A stretch of 64,000 bases of DNA from Dugong dugon (GCA_030035585.1 CM057472.1:90579601-90643600), one strand, 5' to 3'. Shown: positions 10,620 to 24,500, counted from the first letter of the stretch. Notes: a model not told the origin generated them from the sequence alone. Program-made: numbers and translations.

Positions 10620-12420
10620 CCTCCCTGTAACACCCATGTCCTAGAGAAGAGTTGTTATGGTAGAAAAACAGTCAATTATTTTATACTGTGAAAGTCCAGA
10701 CTGTGAAGCTATTGAAGGTGTAGGGAAATTTGTGATCATTCTTATCTAGAAAAGCTTCCCTGGGTAAAGGGAATGGAGGAAAACTTAGACACGGATGGGT
10801 TCCCCAGAAGGGGCTTTGATCCTGATTCCCCTGGCCTCTTCCCCAGGGGAGAGGGAGGGAAAATGGGAAAAAATAGATCCCCCAGATAGGTTTGTTAGAT
10901 CTGAGAGCAGAGAAATCCTATGTACTCTGCCAGGTGGAGCCTATGAAAGCTGCAGGGCAAGGCTGTGGAGTTTCCTCTGCTCAGTATGCTGGAGAAGCTG
11001 GGAAGTGACTCTATGGAGTGTCTAGGTAGTCAGGCATGGGACATCTTTACAGAATTTTCTGGAGCCCCAGCAAAGGGCGAGTAGAAAACACAATCCCCAC
11101 AAGCTTTTAGGGATCTCAGATATGGCTGGTAGAGAGAAGACTTGATGAGAACGTGGGATTGGGACAAGGACCAGCAGTAATCTACACTGACAGATGACCA
11201 AAACCACGAGAGTGGGCACGTCTCATGGATACTGTGTGGACAGGTGACCACACTGAGAACTAGAAGCCTACACTCTGTCTCCTATCCCACGAGCACTATA
11301 TAAGTCCCCAAAACTGAGAGGCATCCCTGGAAAAAGAAGGTGAGGTGAATTGTTTCCAGTGCCTCACTGTTTTTACAAGCATCTTGATCAACAGAGGCAT
11401 AAAAAATAGATTATGTTTAGTTACATAAATATAAAGTAAGCAATATTTCTTGCACACAAGTTTGTGGGATGAAATCCATACCCGGTACATATGGGTTGCT
11501 ATGTGGAAATTTAAAGAATGTTAGTGCAGAAGACATCTGTGCTAAAGACTGCTTAAGAGACCCAGGAACAAATTTAAAGCCAAATCATCATGTATCAATA
11601 GAGGTGACCCTGTGTGATCATTGGCGTCCAGAGAAATCATGGCAGACTTTGGAATTACCACTACTGGACTGTAAAGATACTTAGTTTGAAAGAGAACAAC
11701 CACATGCTTTAAATTCACAAAGCAGAAATAAAATAGGTGACTGAAAGGAGAAAAGGAGACAGATGCAGCTTGTCAGAATTTACTGACACAATTCATGTAG
11801 GGCTCAGACTTTCTTTTCTTAGAAAGCAGAGGAGCCTTCCACTGGTATCAGCCCAGACCATCAAGGTAGCGGGAAGCCATTATCCTGTCAAAACAGCACC
11901 CATTTTGACCTTAGGTAAAGCAGTGACTTCCAACCTATGTGCAAAATCTATCTAGAATGTGAAAAGGCTAGATCCTCCAGTTCGCTAAGGCCTGGAGAGC
12001 TAGCTATTGGTATAGGGTTGGAATCATGAGTTATGTTTTCCTTACCTACACAATGGATATAATTCCTTCCTGACAGGGTACTTTGACTTCTATAGGTCAA
12101 ATTGACATGGAGCTGCTACCATGTGGCCTCTATTCCCTGTAAATATTAATCATAATATAATAGCCATGATGTAAAAGGCAGAGTGATTATACTTGGAAGC
12201 AAGAACATAAGCTATACAGCAAAAAGTTAAATTTGCCACTTAAGTTGCTTTCTCTTAAACAGAAAACTTTTGATTTCTTTAAACATTGAGATTCCCAATT
12301 TTGCTTATCATCCAGTATGTAAGAATGAAGTGCACTTTTGACTATAGATAGTTTACTGTTTCTTATAGAAGGTTTATGTATCAAATGTGTGAGCCCCCAC
12401 CTCCAGTATCCATTATCTTT
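10620..12420. other. No gene seen; intergenic
   Basis: No supported gene or repeat. Small open frames in this stretch have no domain signature and no start context worth reporting. Confidence 0.5.
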
Positions 12421-12424
12421 TTCT

Positions 12425-13560
12425 TCCTGTGTAACAGAACCCCTGATTTACTAAGGATAGAAATATGCCTGACCCAAGTCTACATTTCCCACCCTCCTTT
12501 GCAAATAGATGTGCCCATATGGCTAGGTTTTGGCCAATGAGATGCAAATGAAAGTGTCATGTGGTACTTGAATCCCCCTCAAAATGGAGGGTATGAGAGT
12601 TTTAGCTAGCTGTAAAGTTTAAAGGGAATATGGTCCACACAAACTATACAGTTTAGGGGGAATATGGATACCAACTGCAAGTCTGGGAGGTTCCCCAAAC
12701 CATCCTCAGATTTGATAATTTGCTAGGACTCACAAAACTCAATGAAAGCAGTTATACTCATGGTTACAGTTTGTTACAGAGAAAAAGTACAGATTAAAGT
12801 CAGCCAAGGGAAAAGATGCATAGGGAAGAGTCCAGGAGGAGTCCAAGTGCAGAGCTTGTGGTTGTTTCTCCCCATGGAATTAGGGATGGTATTCACTCCT
12901 CCTGGTCATATTATGTATTGGAGTATTGCCAGCCAGTGAAGCTCATCTGAGCCTTTGGTATCTAGAGTTTTTATTGGGGCTCAATCACATACTGTCCCCA
13001 TGGCTGACCTTTAATCTCCAGCCCCTCCTAGAAGTTAGGCTAAGACTGTTAGTATCCAGTTCCTCTGGAAGTTGGAACAGATACCATGTGGTTGAAAGCC
13101 CCCATCATAAATTACATTGTTGACAGTCCAGTGGCCAAAGACAGGTAAACAAAAACACTCTTATCAGCCAGGACATTCCAGGGGCCTAGAGATCACCTCC
13201 CAGTAACCAAAGGTAAAGACCAGGCCTCTCTTTGGGTAAGATTAATTCTTCACTACAAAGAGAGTTGGGACTTTCATCTTCTCTTCTTTCATCCTGCTAC
13301 CTAGAACACCAAACTGGTGGATGGAGCACTAGTAGCCACCACCGTGAGGAAGAAATCATATCCTAGTGTGGTTGGACGGGTGTCCAGGAAGGAACCTAAA
13401 ACTCTGACAACTTATGTGGCTGAAGTCATCTACCATCATTGACTGCCCAACTCTAAATTCTTTTATACAAGTGAGAAATAAAATTCTGTCTTATTTAAAC
13501 CATTCATTTTGACTTTTTATTCATATAGTCATTACATATAATCCTAACTGAGGCAATCTA
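12425..13560 (+). mobile_element. Two nested LTR-like repeats, family unassigned
   Basis: 12,425-12,600 ('ctacatttcccaccctcctt', 'ggccaatgagatgcaaatg') and 13,270-13,560 ('gtgagaaataaaattctgtc', 'taatcctaactgagg') look like the two ends of one old LTR. Between them, about 12,620-13,235, is a second repeat with 'ggttccccaaaccatcctca', 'ttattggggctcaatcacat' and 'tatcagccaggacattcc'. This order implies insertion of the second into the first. Both resemble mammalian LTR consensus text, but the families were not assigned. Confidence 0.5.
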
Positions 13561-14880
13561 TTCTTGACTTTCTGATTTAGAAAGGTAAAGCCTACTCTCT
13601 TGCTTTACAGAAATGTCCTTATTTTCTCAAAAAAGTCTCAATGATTGTCAGGGACATATGATTCAAATTTTCAATCCTCAAAAGACACATTTCTGAGAAA
13701 CATTTTAATTGTGTTTGGAAAGATATCTGCTTGTGAAGACAAAAGTTCTCTTCATGCTCAGTGTTTCAGTGACTCCAAACTTTCATTCAAGTATCTAGTG
13801 TCTATTTACATCTGAATGCCTTTTGGCGCTTAGTTTTGGGACCTTTTACTTTTTTACCTAGGCTTACATTTTCCATTGTCTTATTCACTATTTTTATGCA
13901 AATAACAAGCACCTTCTACATTTGTTTGCCAACCATGCTCTCCCCTCCTGCGAGATAGTTCCATAAGCACACTATGCTAATGTTTTTTACAGAAACATGT
14001 AAAAAAAAATTTTGTATAGTGGCACTTATGAAAATACCTCATGGGAGGAGAGCTCTGTTGGCTAACAAATGTAGAAGACATGCGTTACTTACATGAAAAT
14101 ATGGTACTTATATCATGGCAGCTCCCCTCTCCTTCTCATGCATTGTAAGGGAAGCCTTTTAGTGATAGGTGGCAATCATTTTTACTATAGTCACCTTTGG
14201 TATGCTTGTACACTCTGTCCCCAGCCAACTGTGTCTTTCCCCCATTCTCACTCATAAAACAGAATTATAATAGCCATAATTCTCTTGTAATCAGTCAATT
14301 GCTGCAGTTAACAAATGGTTTATTAGAGTGTTAACCTCCATTAGGTAAGAGACTAGGTCATTAACCGGCTCTGATAACCATTTCTCAAGGTTTATGACTT
14401 AAATCATCACTTAAATAATGACTTTTATTCTTTTTTTCCCCTGGATTAAAGCAAAGTTTCTTAAGAACTTAGAATTTAGAGATAAAATGAAAAATATATG
14501 TAATTTTTAAATCCATAGACTTTAGCCCCCACATTTCTTTTTAGGGCCCTGGTGTTTGTTTTGGAACCTCCAAGCAAAGATGAGATACAGACTCTGTAAT
14601 TGCTGTGCACCAAGGAAGCATTTTCAGTGACAACCTATATTTGTCTTCTGTGGATTAAAAGTGTGTAGGTAAATTAATTGTTTTCCTTTTATCTTCTAAT
14701 TTCTTGTTCTGGAAATATATCAGCAATTTTAACATAAACTATGTAGCCTTAACATTCTGTTGGTTATTTATTGCTAAGCAAATGTACGTTACCTGTACTT
14801 AGTTTTCTTCAGTAAGAAGGAAACTCTCCTAACAGTGAAGGGAGGTGATATTGCTAATCTCTATTTGGCATTTCTAGTGA
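13560..14880. other. No gene seen; intergenic
   Basis: AT-rich sequence without a recognised repeat or coding signal. Confidence 0.5.
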
Positions 14881-15150
14881 TTCAGGAGTCATGAAAAGGG
14901 TAATGAGATTCACAGGTCTGATCATGCCACATCGCTGTTCATGACCTGTACCAATTCTCAATTGCCTGCAGAATAAGATTTTATAGTCTGAGAGAAGGTG
15001 GTAGGTTTGAGCTGCTAACTCATTCCGAGTGACCTGGTTTCGCTATTTCTAATGTGGGGATGATAGCATTAATATCTTTTTTCCCTAGATGTTTTGAAGA
15101 TGAAATGAGATAATGCCTGGGAAGTATTTATGTATGGGATGAAGATCAAA
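14880..15150 (+). mobile_element. L2 and MIR fragments
   Basis: About 14,915-14,992 has the L2-type phrase 'ctgatcatgccacatcgctg'. About 15,040-15,130 has the 3' half of a MIR ('ctaatgtggggatgatagca', 'gaagatgaaatgagataatg'). Both are short and old. Confidence 0.5.
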
Positions 15151-15451
15151 ATATCACTTTCATTTCTGTATTACTAATATGCCTAGGAATTAGTGCTCTA
15201 GACCAGAGAAATGCCAATTTTGTTATTGCATTCTTTCATTCAATAGTTTAGATATATTCAACTATTTAAAAATATGTATATTTGCCTTAGGACTAATACA
15301 GTATTTCCACTTTGAAGGTAGATTGCAGCCAGTCTTCTTTTGGCTGACTTGGTTCTTGTGCAAAAAGTTTATTCATAGAAGGATGCGCATGAATCATTTC
15401 TTATTCATCTCTGTAGCTTTTATGCTTGGCACTGTGCCTATCTCCCAGTAA

Positions 15452-18400
15452 AGTTTTTTTTTTTTTATTTTTTTTTTTTATATTTTATGGTACTTCAGGT
15501 GAAAGCTTACAAAACAAATAGTTTCTCATGAAATAGTAGTACACATGTTGTTCTATGACATTGGTTAACAACCACACAACATATTAAGCCTCTAAATTCT
15601 CAACGTTTTTTTTTTTTTTTTTTTTTTGATGAAAATACGGATAGCCAAAGATACACCGTTTCAAAAATTTCTACATACACAGTTCAGTGACATTGACTAC
15701 GGTCTTCCAACTGTGCTGTTATTCTCACTTAAGATGAAGGCTTACAGAACAAAATAGTTTTTCATTTAACAGTTACTACAGATGTTGCCCTATGACAATG
15801 GTTAACAATCTCACAACACATCAAGAATATCCTTACTCCACCTTGTGTTCCCTATCACCAGGGGACTTCCTTGTCCCCTTCTGTCTTCTGGCCCTTGTCA
15901 CTGGACTACTGTACCTCGCTTACAGGACAAAACAGCCTCCCATTTAATAGTTACTACAAATGTTGCCCTATAACAGTGGTCAACAATCTCACAACACATC
16001 GACAGTGTCCTTACTCAATTTGTGTTCCTTATCATCAGTTTCCTACTCCCCCTCTGCCTTCTGGCCTTTGTCACCGGACTCCTGTACCTCGTTAGTCCCA
16101 TTTAGTTTTACTGGGCTGTCTACTTCCACGCTTAACATCAGACCTCGAAGGTAACTTCACCTCTGAGCTGAAAGGGTGTCTGGGGGCCACACTCTCAAGG
16201 TTTCTCCGGTAATCTTAAGGCCAGTAAATCTGGTCTTTTTTTTTTTTTTTTTTTGGGAGTTATAATTATGCTCTACATCCTTCTCCAGCTCTGTCCAGAA
16301 CCCTCTGTTGTGATCCTGGTCAGAGCAGTAAGGGGTGGTAGCTGGGCACCATCTAGCTGTACTGGACTCAGTCCGGTGGAGGCCTTGGTAGCTGTGGACA
16401 ATTAGTCCTTTGGACTAATCTTTTCGTTGTATCCTGTTCTCTTCATTCTCCCTTGCTCCCAAAGGGATGAGACCAGTGGAGTATCTTAGATGGCTGCTCA
16501 TAGGCTTTTAAGACCCCTGACACTACTCACCAAGGTAGAATGTAGAGCATCATCTTTATAAGTAGTGTCATGCCAATTGAGTTAGATGTTCCCCGAGACC
16601 ATGGTCCCCAGAGCCCTCCGTCCAACAACTCAGTCCCTCGGGGGGTTTGGATGTGTCTATAGGGCCTCCATGACCTTTCCTTGTGCAGGTTGTGTTAGTT
16701 TCCCCTGTACTGTGTACTGTCTCACCTCTCACCCAAGGTACCACTTATCTATTACCTATTTAGTATTTCCCCCCCCCTCCCCTCCCATCCCTGGTAACCA
16801 ACAAGGATTGTTACATTTTGCGTGTGAATTTTTTCATGGGTTTTTACAATAGAGGTCTCATACAATATTTGTCCTTTTGTGATTGACTTATTTCACTCAG
16901 CATAATGTCCTCCAGTTTCATCCATGTTATGAGATGCTTCACAGATTCATTGTTGTTCTTTCTCGTTGCATAGTACTCCATTGTGTGTATGTACCATAGT
17001 TTGTGTATCCATTCATCTGTTGATGGACATCGAGGTTGTTTCCATCGTTTTGCTATTGTGAACAATGCTGCCATGAACATAGGTGTGCATATGTCTATTC
17101 GAGTGATGACTCTTATTTCTCTAGGATATACTCCTAGGAGTGGGATTGCTGGATCGAATGGTATGTCTATTTCTAGCTTTCTGAGGAAACGCATATCATT
17201 TTCCAAAATGGTTGTATCATTTTGCATTCCCACCAGCAGTGTATAAGAGTTCCCATCTCCCCGCAGCCCCTCCAACATTTGTTATTTCCATTATTTCTGA
17301 TTCGTGCCAGTAATGCCAGGGTGAGATGGTATCTCATTGTGGTTTTACTTTGCATTTCTCTAATGGCTAGTGATCGCGAGCATTTCCTCATGTGTCTGTT
17401 GGCCATTTGAATGTCTTCCTTGGTGAAGTGTCTGTTCATTTCCTTTGCCCATTTTTTGATAGGATTGTTTGTCTTTTTGTTGTAGAGGTGTTAGATTTTC
17501 TTGTAGATTATGGAGATTAGACCTTTGTCTGACTTGTACTGACCAAAAATTTTTTCCCAGTCTGTAGGTTTTCTTTTGACTCTTTTGGTGAAGTCTTTTG
17601 AAGAGCATAGATGCTTGATTTTTAGAAGATCTCAGTTATCTAGTTTATCTGTTGGTTTTTTTGTGTTGATGTTTATGGTTTGTATCCTGTTAATGCCATG
17701 TATTAAGGCCTGAAGTGTTGGTCCTATTTTTTCTTCTATGAATTTTATAGTTTGAGGCTTTATATTCAGGTCTTTGATCCATTTTGAAGTAGTTTTTGTA
17801 TATGGTGTGAGGTATGGGTCCTGTTTCATTTTTCTACAAATGGATATCCAGTTTTGCCAGCACCATTTATTCAAAAGACTGTCTTTTCCCCATTTGATGT
17901 ATTTTGGGCCCTTGTGGAAGATCAGGTGACCGTAGGTGGATGGATTTACATCTGGGTTCTCAATTCTGTTCCATTGGTCAATGTCTCTGTTGTTGTACCA
18001 GTACCAGGCTGTTTTGAGTACTGTAGCTGTATAGTAGGTTCTCAAGTCAGGTAGTGTGAGTCCTCCAACTTTATTCTTCTTCTTCAGTAGTGCTTTACTT
18101 ATTCGGGGTTTCTTCCCTTTCCACATAAAGTTGATAATTAGTTTTTCCATCTCTTTGAAGAATGTTGTTGGTATTTGTATCAGGATTGCATTGTATTTGT
18201 AAATTGCTTTAGGTAGTATTGCCATTTTCACAATGTTGAGTCTGCCTATCCATGAGCATGGTATGTTTTTCCATTTATGTAGATCCCTTTGGGTTTCATG
18301 CAGCAGTGTTTTATAGTTTTCTTTGTATAGGTCTTTTACCTTCCTGGTCAGATTTATTCCTAAGTATTTTATCTTTTTAGGGGCTATTGAAAATGGTATT

Positions 18401-21095
18401 GATTTCCTGATCTCGTTTTCATCGTTCTCTTTACTGGTGTATAGGAATCCAACTGATTTTTGAATGTTTATCTTGTATCCTGCTACTCTGCCGAATCTTT
18501 CTATTAGTTCCAGTAGATTTCTCATGGAGTCTTTAGGGTTTTCTATGTATAGTATCATATCATCTGCAAACAGGGACAGTTTAACTTCTTCATTTCCAAT
18601 TTGGCTGCCCTTTATTTCTTTTTCTTGCCTTACTGGTCTAGCTAGAACTTCCAGCACAATGTTAAATAGGAGTGGTGATAAAGGGCATCCTTGTCTTGTT
18701 CCTGTTTTCAAGGGGAATGTTTTCAGCCTCTCTCCATTAAGAATGATGTTGGCCGTTGGTTTTGCATAGATGCCCTTTATTATGTTGAGAAATTTCCCTT
18801 CTATACCTATTTGATTGAGAGTTTTTATCAAGAATGGGTGTTGGACTTTGTCAAATGCCTTTTCTGCATCAATTGAGATGATCATGTGATTCTTTTCTTT
18901 CCTTTTATTTATGTGGTGGATTACGTTGATTGATTTTCTAATGTTGAACCATCCTTGCATATCTGGTATGAATCCTACTTGGTCGTGATGTATTATCTTT
19001 TTGATATGATGCTGAATTCTATTGGCTAGAATTTTGTTCAGAATTTTTGCATCTATATTCATGAGAGATATTGGTGTGTAATTTTCTTTTTTTGTGACAT
19101 CTTTGCCTGGTTTTGGTATCAGCGTTATGCTGGCTTCATAGAATCAATTTGGAAGTGTTGCTTCCTCTTCTATGCTCTGAAATAGCTTGAGTAGTACTGG
19201 TACAAGCTTTTCTGTAAATGTTTTGTAGAATTCTCCAGTGAAGCCATCTGGGCCAGGGCTTTTTTTGGTTGGGAGTTTTTTTTGTTACCTTTTCAGTCTC
19301 TTCTCTTGTTATGGGTCTGTTCAGATATTCAACATCACTTTGTTGTAGTTTGGGTAGGACGCGTGATTTTAGAAATTTATCCATTTCCTCTAGGTTTTCA
19401 AATTTGTTGGAGTATAAGTTGTCAAATTTGTTGGAGTATAGGTTTTCATAATATTCTGTTATAATCCTTTCTATTTCAGTTGGGTCTGTTGTAATGTCCC
19501 CCATTTCATTTCTTATTTGGGTTATTTGTGTCCTCTCCTGTTTTTCTTTTGTGAGTCTGGCCAGTGGTTTGTCGATTTTGTTGATTCTTTCAAAGAACCA
19601 ACTTTTGGTTTTGTTGATTCTTTCTATTGTTTTTCTGTTCTCTATTTCATTGATTTCTGCTCTGATCTTTACTATTTCCTTTCTTCTGGTGGTTGTGGGC
19701 TTTTTTTTTGCTGTTGTTTTTCTATTTGTTTGAGTTCTGTAGTTAATGTTTTGATTTTGTCTCTCTTCTTTTTTGATATGTGCATCTATTGCTATAAATT
19801 GTCCTCTGCCGACTGCCTTTGCTTTGTCCCAAAGGTTTTGGTATGCTGTGTTTTCATTCTCATTTGATTCTAGGAATTTTTTGATTCCATCTCTGATTTC
19901 TTCTATTACCCAGTGTTGTGTAAGCAGGGTATTATTCAGTTTCCATGTAGTTGATTTTTTTTCCTTGCTCTTTCTATTGTTAATTTCTACCTTGATGGCA
20001 TTGTGGTCAGAGACGATACTTTGAATTATCTCAACGTTTTGGATCTTGTTGAGGATTGCTCTGTGGCCTAAGATGTGGTCTATTCTGGAGAATGTTCCAT
20101 GTGCTTTGGAAAAGAATGTGTACTTTGCAGCAGTTGGATGGAGTGTTTTATATATGTCTAGGAGGTCAAGTTGGCTGATTGTGCCCTTTAGGTCTTCTGT
20201 ATCTTTGCTGAGTTTCTTCTTGCTTGTTCTGTCCTTTACTGAGAGTGGTGTGTTGAAGTCTCCTTCTATTATTGTGGAACTGTAAATTTCTCTTTTCAGT
20301 GCTGTTAGAGTTTGTTTTATGTATTTTTGAGCCCTGTCATTGGGTGCGTAGATGTTTATTATGGTTATGTCTTCATGATGGATCATCCGCTTAATCATTA
20401 TATAGTGTCCTTCTTTGTCTTTTATGGTAGATTTTGTTTTAAAGTCTATTTTATCTGAGATTAGAATTGCCACTCCTGCTCTTTTTTGGTAGTTGTCAGC
20501 TTGATATATTTTTTTCCAACCTTTGACTTCTAATAAATTCACATCTTTGTTTCTAAGGTGTGTCTCTCGTAGACAGCATATTGATGGATCCTGTTTTCTT
20601 ATCCATTCTGTCACTCTCCGTCTCTTTATGGGTGCATTGAGTCCATTTACATTCAGTGTAATTATCGATAGATGTGAGTTTGTTGTTGTCATTTGGTAGT
20701 GCTTTTTTTTGTGGTGCTGAAGTTTTCTTTGTTCTTCTTACTCTCTTGTGCTGAGTTACTTTTGTTTGTGGATTTTTTTTTCATTTCTTTTGTTTTTGTA
20801 GGTTTTGTTTTTGCTGAGACTATGTTTTTCCTCTTTTTTTTTTATGAGTATGTTTGTTAACTTTCTTTGTGGTTACCATGAATTTTACCCTTATCTTTCT
20901 AAGTTTGAATCAGTCTACCATTGCTTGGTATCGCCTAGCCATCCTCTCCATTAGAAGGTTCTATACCTATGCTGTTTATTCCCTCTTTTATTGTTTTGAT
21001 GTTGTTGTCATTTACTGATTAACTGCTCTGATTCCCTGTTGTATCTTTTGGTTTTGGATAGTCCTCGAGAGTTCATTTCCTCGATTGGTATCTGG
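15452..21095 (-). mobile_element. L1 LINE A, 5' truncated
   Basis: The poly(A) end reads as poly(T) from 15,452. A 3' UTR of about 1.4 kb follows, then ORF2 (16,844-20,692, broken), then about 400 bp of inter-ORF DNA. By comparison with L1 B (44-52 kb), matching sequence stops at about 21,093, so ORF1 and the 5' UTR are missing. This is a standard 5' truncation from incomplete reverse transcription. Its 3' UTR holds three copies of one block (from about 15,491, 15,735 and 15,918) and an internal T-rich tract at about 15,606. Confidence 0.92.
16844..20692 (-). pseudogene. L1 ORF2 (endonuclease/reverse transcriptase), broken
   Basis: ORF2 of L1 encodes the endonuclease and reverse transcriptase that drive L1 retrotransposition. 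The start (20,692) gives the conserved N-terminus with 'LNVNGLNAPIKRRRV', 'FNTPLSVKDRTSKKK' and 'SRIDHILGHR', all endonuclease landmarks. The RT core includes '[18 protein letters not shown]' and the catalytic 'FADDM' (about 18,551-18,570). The C-terminus has the 'HCWWECK' cysteine region and 'WKQPRCPSTDEWIHKLWY'. The frame shifts at least four times: 20,692-19,136, 19,062-17,632, 17,608-17,360, 17,439-17,173 and 17,278-16,844. The two longest blocks stay open for 518 and 476 codons, so decay is moderate. It cannot make a full protein. Confidence 0.93.
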
Positions 21096-21359
21096 AAAGC
21101 CTTCACTTTTGCATACAATACATTTAAACACTAGAATATTCTTTCTTCTTTTCTAAATATTAATATGTATATTACTGTCCCAAGTAGAAAGTCAAATCCT
21201 TAAAGAGAGAAAACAAGTGAGATAAGTTTCTCTCAGTAACTTCTTTAGAAAATGTTGAGTCCATTTACATGCAATTGCTATGGTGAAATAGTTTTTGAAA
21301 ATGTAAGGATTATGGTTTCTGAGCTAAGTAGTAATGTGCTACTTCTGGAACTGATCAAA

Positions 21360-21545
21360 AAGAAATTCAAGTCACACCATTTAAAAAATTTAACTTTATT
21401 GAGGTATAATTAGCATACTATAAAACAAACAGATTTTAATATTGCAGCTTGATGAGTTTTGATTTGTAATGACAAAATCAATAAAAATGCAGACATTTCC
21501 ATCATTCCAATAAGTTCCCTCTATTTTGATTTCTGGTCCTAGAGA
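21360..21545 (-). mobile_element. Old L1 3' fragment
   Basis: 'ttaactttattgaggtataa' and the downstream text are the reverse complement of an old L1 (L1M-type) 3' end. It is interrupted on the right by the RTE element. Confidence 0.6.
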
Positions 21546-24500
21546 TTGTTGTTGTTGTTGTTAGGTGTGATTGAGTCAGTTCCAACTCATAGGGACCCTA
21601 TGTAAAACAGAATGAAATACTGCCCAGTTCGGCACAATCCTCACAATTCTTGCTGTGATTGAGCTGTGTCAGTCCATCTTGTTGAGGGTCTTCCTCTTTT
21701 TCGGTGACCCTCTGCTTTACCAAGCATGATGTCCTTCTCCAGGGACTGGTCCCTCCTGATACCATGTCCAAAGTACGTGAGATGAAGTTTCACCATCCTT
21801 GCTTCTAAGGAGCATTCTGGCTGTACTTCTTCCAAGACAGATTTGTTTGTTCTTCTGGAGCCTTGCTGGTGCAGTGGTTAACAGCTTGGCTGATAACCAA
21901 AAGATTGGCAGTTTGAATCCACCAGCCACTCCTTGGAAACCACGTAGGGCAGTTATACTCTGTCCTATGGGGTCACTATGAGTCAGAATCAACTTAACAG
22001 CACTGGGTTTGGTTTGGTGGTTTTGGCAGTCTATGTATATTCAGTATTCTTCACCAACATCATAATTGATGGTATTAGTTCTTCTTTGGTCTTCCTTATT
22101 TATAGCCCAGCTTTCACATACATATGAGGCATTTGAAAACACAATGGTGGCTTGGGTCAGGTGGACCTTAGTCTTCAAAGTGAAGTCTTTGCTTTTTAAC
22201 ACTTAAAAGAGGTTTTTTGTTTTTTTGTAGCAGATTTGCCCAATGCAATACATTGTTTAAATTCTTGACTGCTGCTTCCATGGGTGTTGACTGTGGATCC
22301 AGGTAAAATGAAATCCTTGACAACTTCAATCTTTTCTCCGTTTATCATGATGTTACTTATTGATCCAGTTGTGAGGATTTTTGTTTTCTTTACATTGAGA
22401 TGTACTCCATACTGAAGGCTGTAGTCTTGATCTTCATCAGTAAATACTTCAAGTCCGCTTCACTTTCAGCAAGCAAGATTGTGTTACTGCATATTGCCGT
22501 TTATCAATGAGTCGTCCTCCGATCCTAATGCTGTGTTCTTCTTCATATAGTCCAGCTGCTTCTCATATTATTTGTTCAGCATACAAATTAAACAAGTATG
22601 GTGAAAGGATACAACCATAATGCACACCTTTCCTGATTTTAAACCATGCAGTACCCCTTGTTCTGTTCAAATGACTGCCTCTTGCTCTATGCACAGGTTC
22701 CTCATGAGCCCAATTAAGTGTTCTGGAATTCCCACTCTTTACAATGTTATCCATAATTTGTTATGATCCAAATAGTCAAATGCCTTTGCATAGTCAATAA
22801 AACATAGGTAAACATCTTTCTGGTATTCTCTGCTTTCAGCCAAGATCCATCTGACATCATCCATATCATTCATTCCACGTCCTCTTCTGAATCCTCCTTA
22901 AATTTTTCGCAAGTTCCCCGTCAATGTACTGCCACAACTGTTTTTGAATTATTCAGCAAAATTTTATTTGCATATGATATTAATACTATTGTTTGATAAT
23001 TACCACATTCTGTTGGATCACCTTTCTTTGGAGTGGACTCAAGTATGGATCTTCTGCAGTCAGTTGGCCAGGTAGTTGTTTTCCAAATGTGTTGATATAG
23101 GCAAGTGAGCACCTCCAGTGCTGCATCTGTTTGTTGGAATATCTCAATTGATACGCCATCAATTTTTGGAGCCTTGGTTTCCACCAATGCCTTCAGTGCA
23201 GCTTAGACTTCTTCCTTCAATATGAGCAGTTCTTGACCATATACTGCCTCCTGAAATGGTTGAACATCAACAGACTCTTTTTGCTTCAGTGGCTCTGTGT
23301 ATTCCTTCCATCTTATTTTTATGCTTCCTATGTAGGTCAATATTTTGCCCATAGAATCCTTCAGTATTGCAACTTGAGGCTTGAATTTTTCTTTATTTCT
23401 TTTACCTTGAGAAATGCTGAGCGTGTTTTTCCCTTTTGGTTTTCTAATTCCAGGTCTTTGCTCATTTCATTATAATACTTTACTTTGTCTTCTTGGGCCA
23501 CTGTTTGGTATTTTCTGTTCAGCTCTTTTACTTCATCATTTCTTACATTCAGTTTAGCTACTCTACATTCAAGAGCAAGTTTCAGAGTCTCTTCTGACAT
23601 TCGTTTTTGTCTTTTCTATTTTTTAATGACCTTTTGCTTCATGTATGATGTCCTTGATGTCATCCTACAAATCATCTGTTCTTCAGTCATTAGTGTTCAG
23701 TGCAGCAAATCAATGCCTGAGATGGTCTCTAAATTCAGGTGCGATATACTCAAGGCCGTACTTTGGCTCTCATGAACTTGTTTTAATTTTCTTCAGCTTC
23801 AACTTGAACTTGCAATTGATGATCTGTTCCACAGTTGGTCCATGGCCTTCTTCTAACTGATGATACTGAGCTTCTCCATCATCTCTTTCCACAGACGTCA
23901 TCAGTTTGATTTCTGTGTATTCCATCTGGTGAAGTCCATGTTTGTAGCCAATGTTTATGTTGTTGAAAAAAGGTATTTGCAATGAATATGTCATTGATCT
24001 TGCAAAGTTTTGTCATGTGGTCTCCGGTGTCATTTCTATCACTCAGGCCTTATTTTCCAACTACTTATCTTCTTCTTTGTTTCAGCTTTCATATTCCAAT
24101 CACCAGTAATTATCAATGCATCTTGATTGCACATTTGATCTGTTTCAGACTGCGTAAGTTGGTAAAAATCTTCTGTCCCTTCATCTTTGGCATTAGTGAT
24201 TGGTTCATAAATTTGAATGATAGTTGTATTAACTCGTCTTCCTTGTAGGCATATGGATATTACCCCATCACTGACAGTGTTGTACTTCAGGATAGATATT
24301 GAAATTTTTTTTTGATGATGACTGTGATGCCATTCCTCTTCAATTTGTTATTCCCAGCATAGTAGACCACATTGTGTGATTCACAATGGCCAGTACCAGT
24401 CCATTTCACTTCACTAACGCCTAGGATATCAATTTTTATATGTTCCATTTCCTTTTTGATGACCTCTAACTTTCCTTGATTCATACTTCCTATGTTCCAT

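Noticed and set aside
17632-20692. Reverse-transcriptase and endonuclease frames considered as a possible host or defence-type gene
   Set aside because: They are two frames of one L1 ORF2, with an L1 3' UTR, poly(A) end and usual order; not a domesticated gene.
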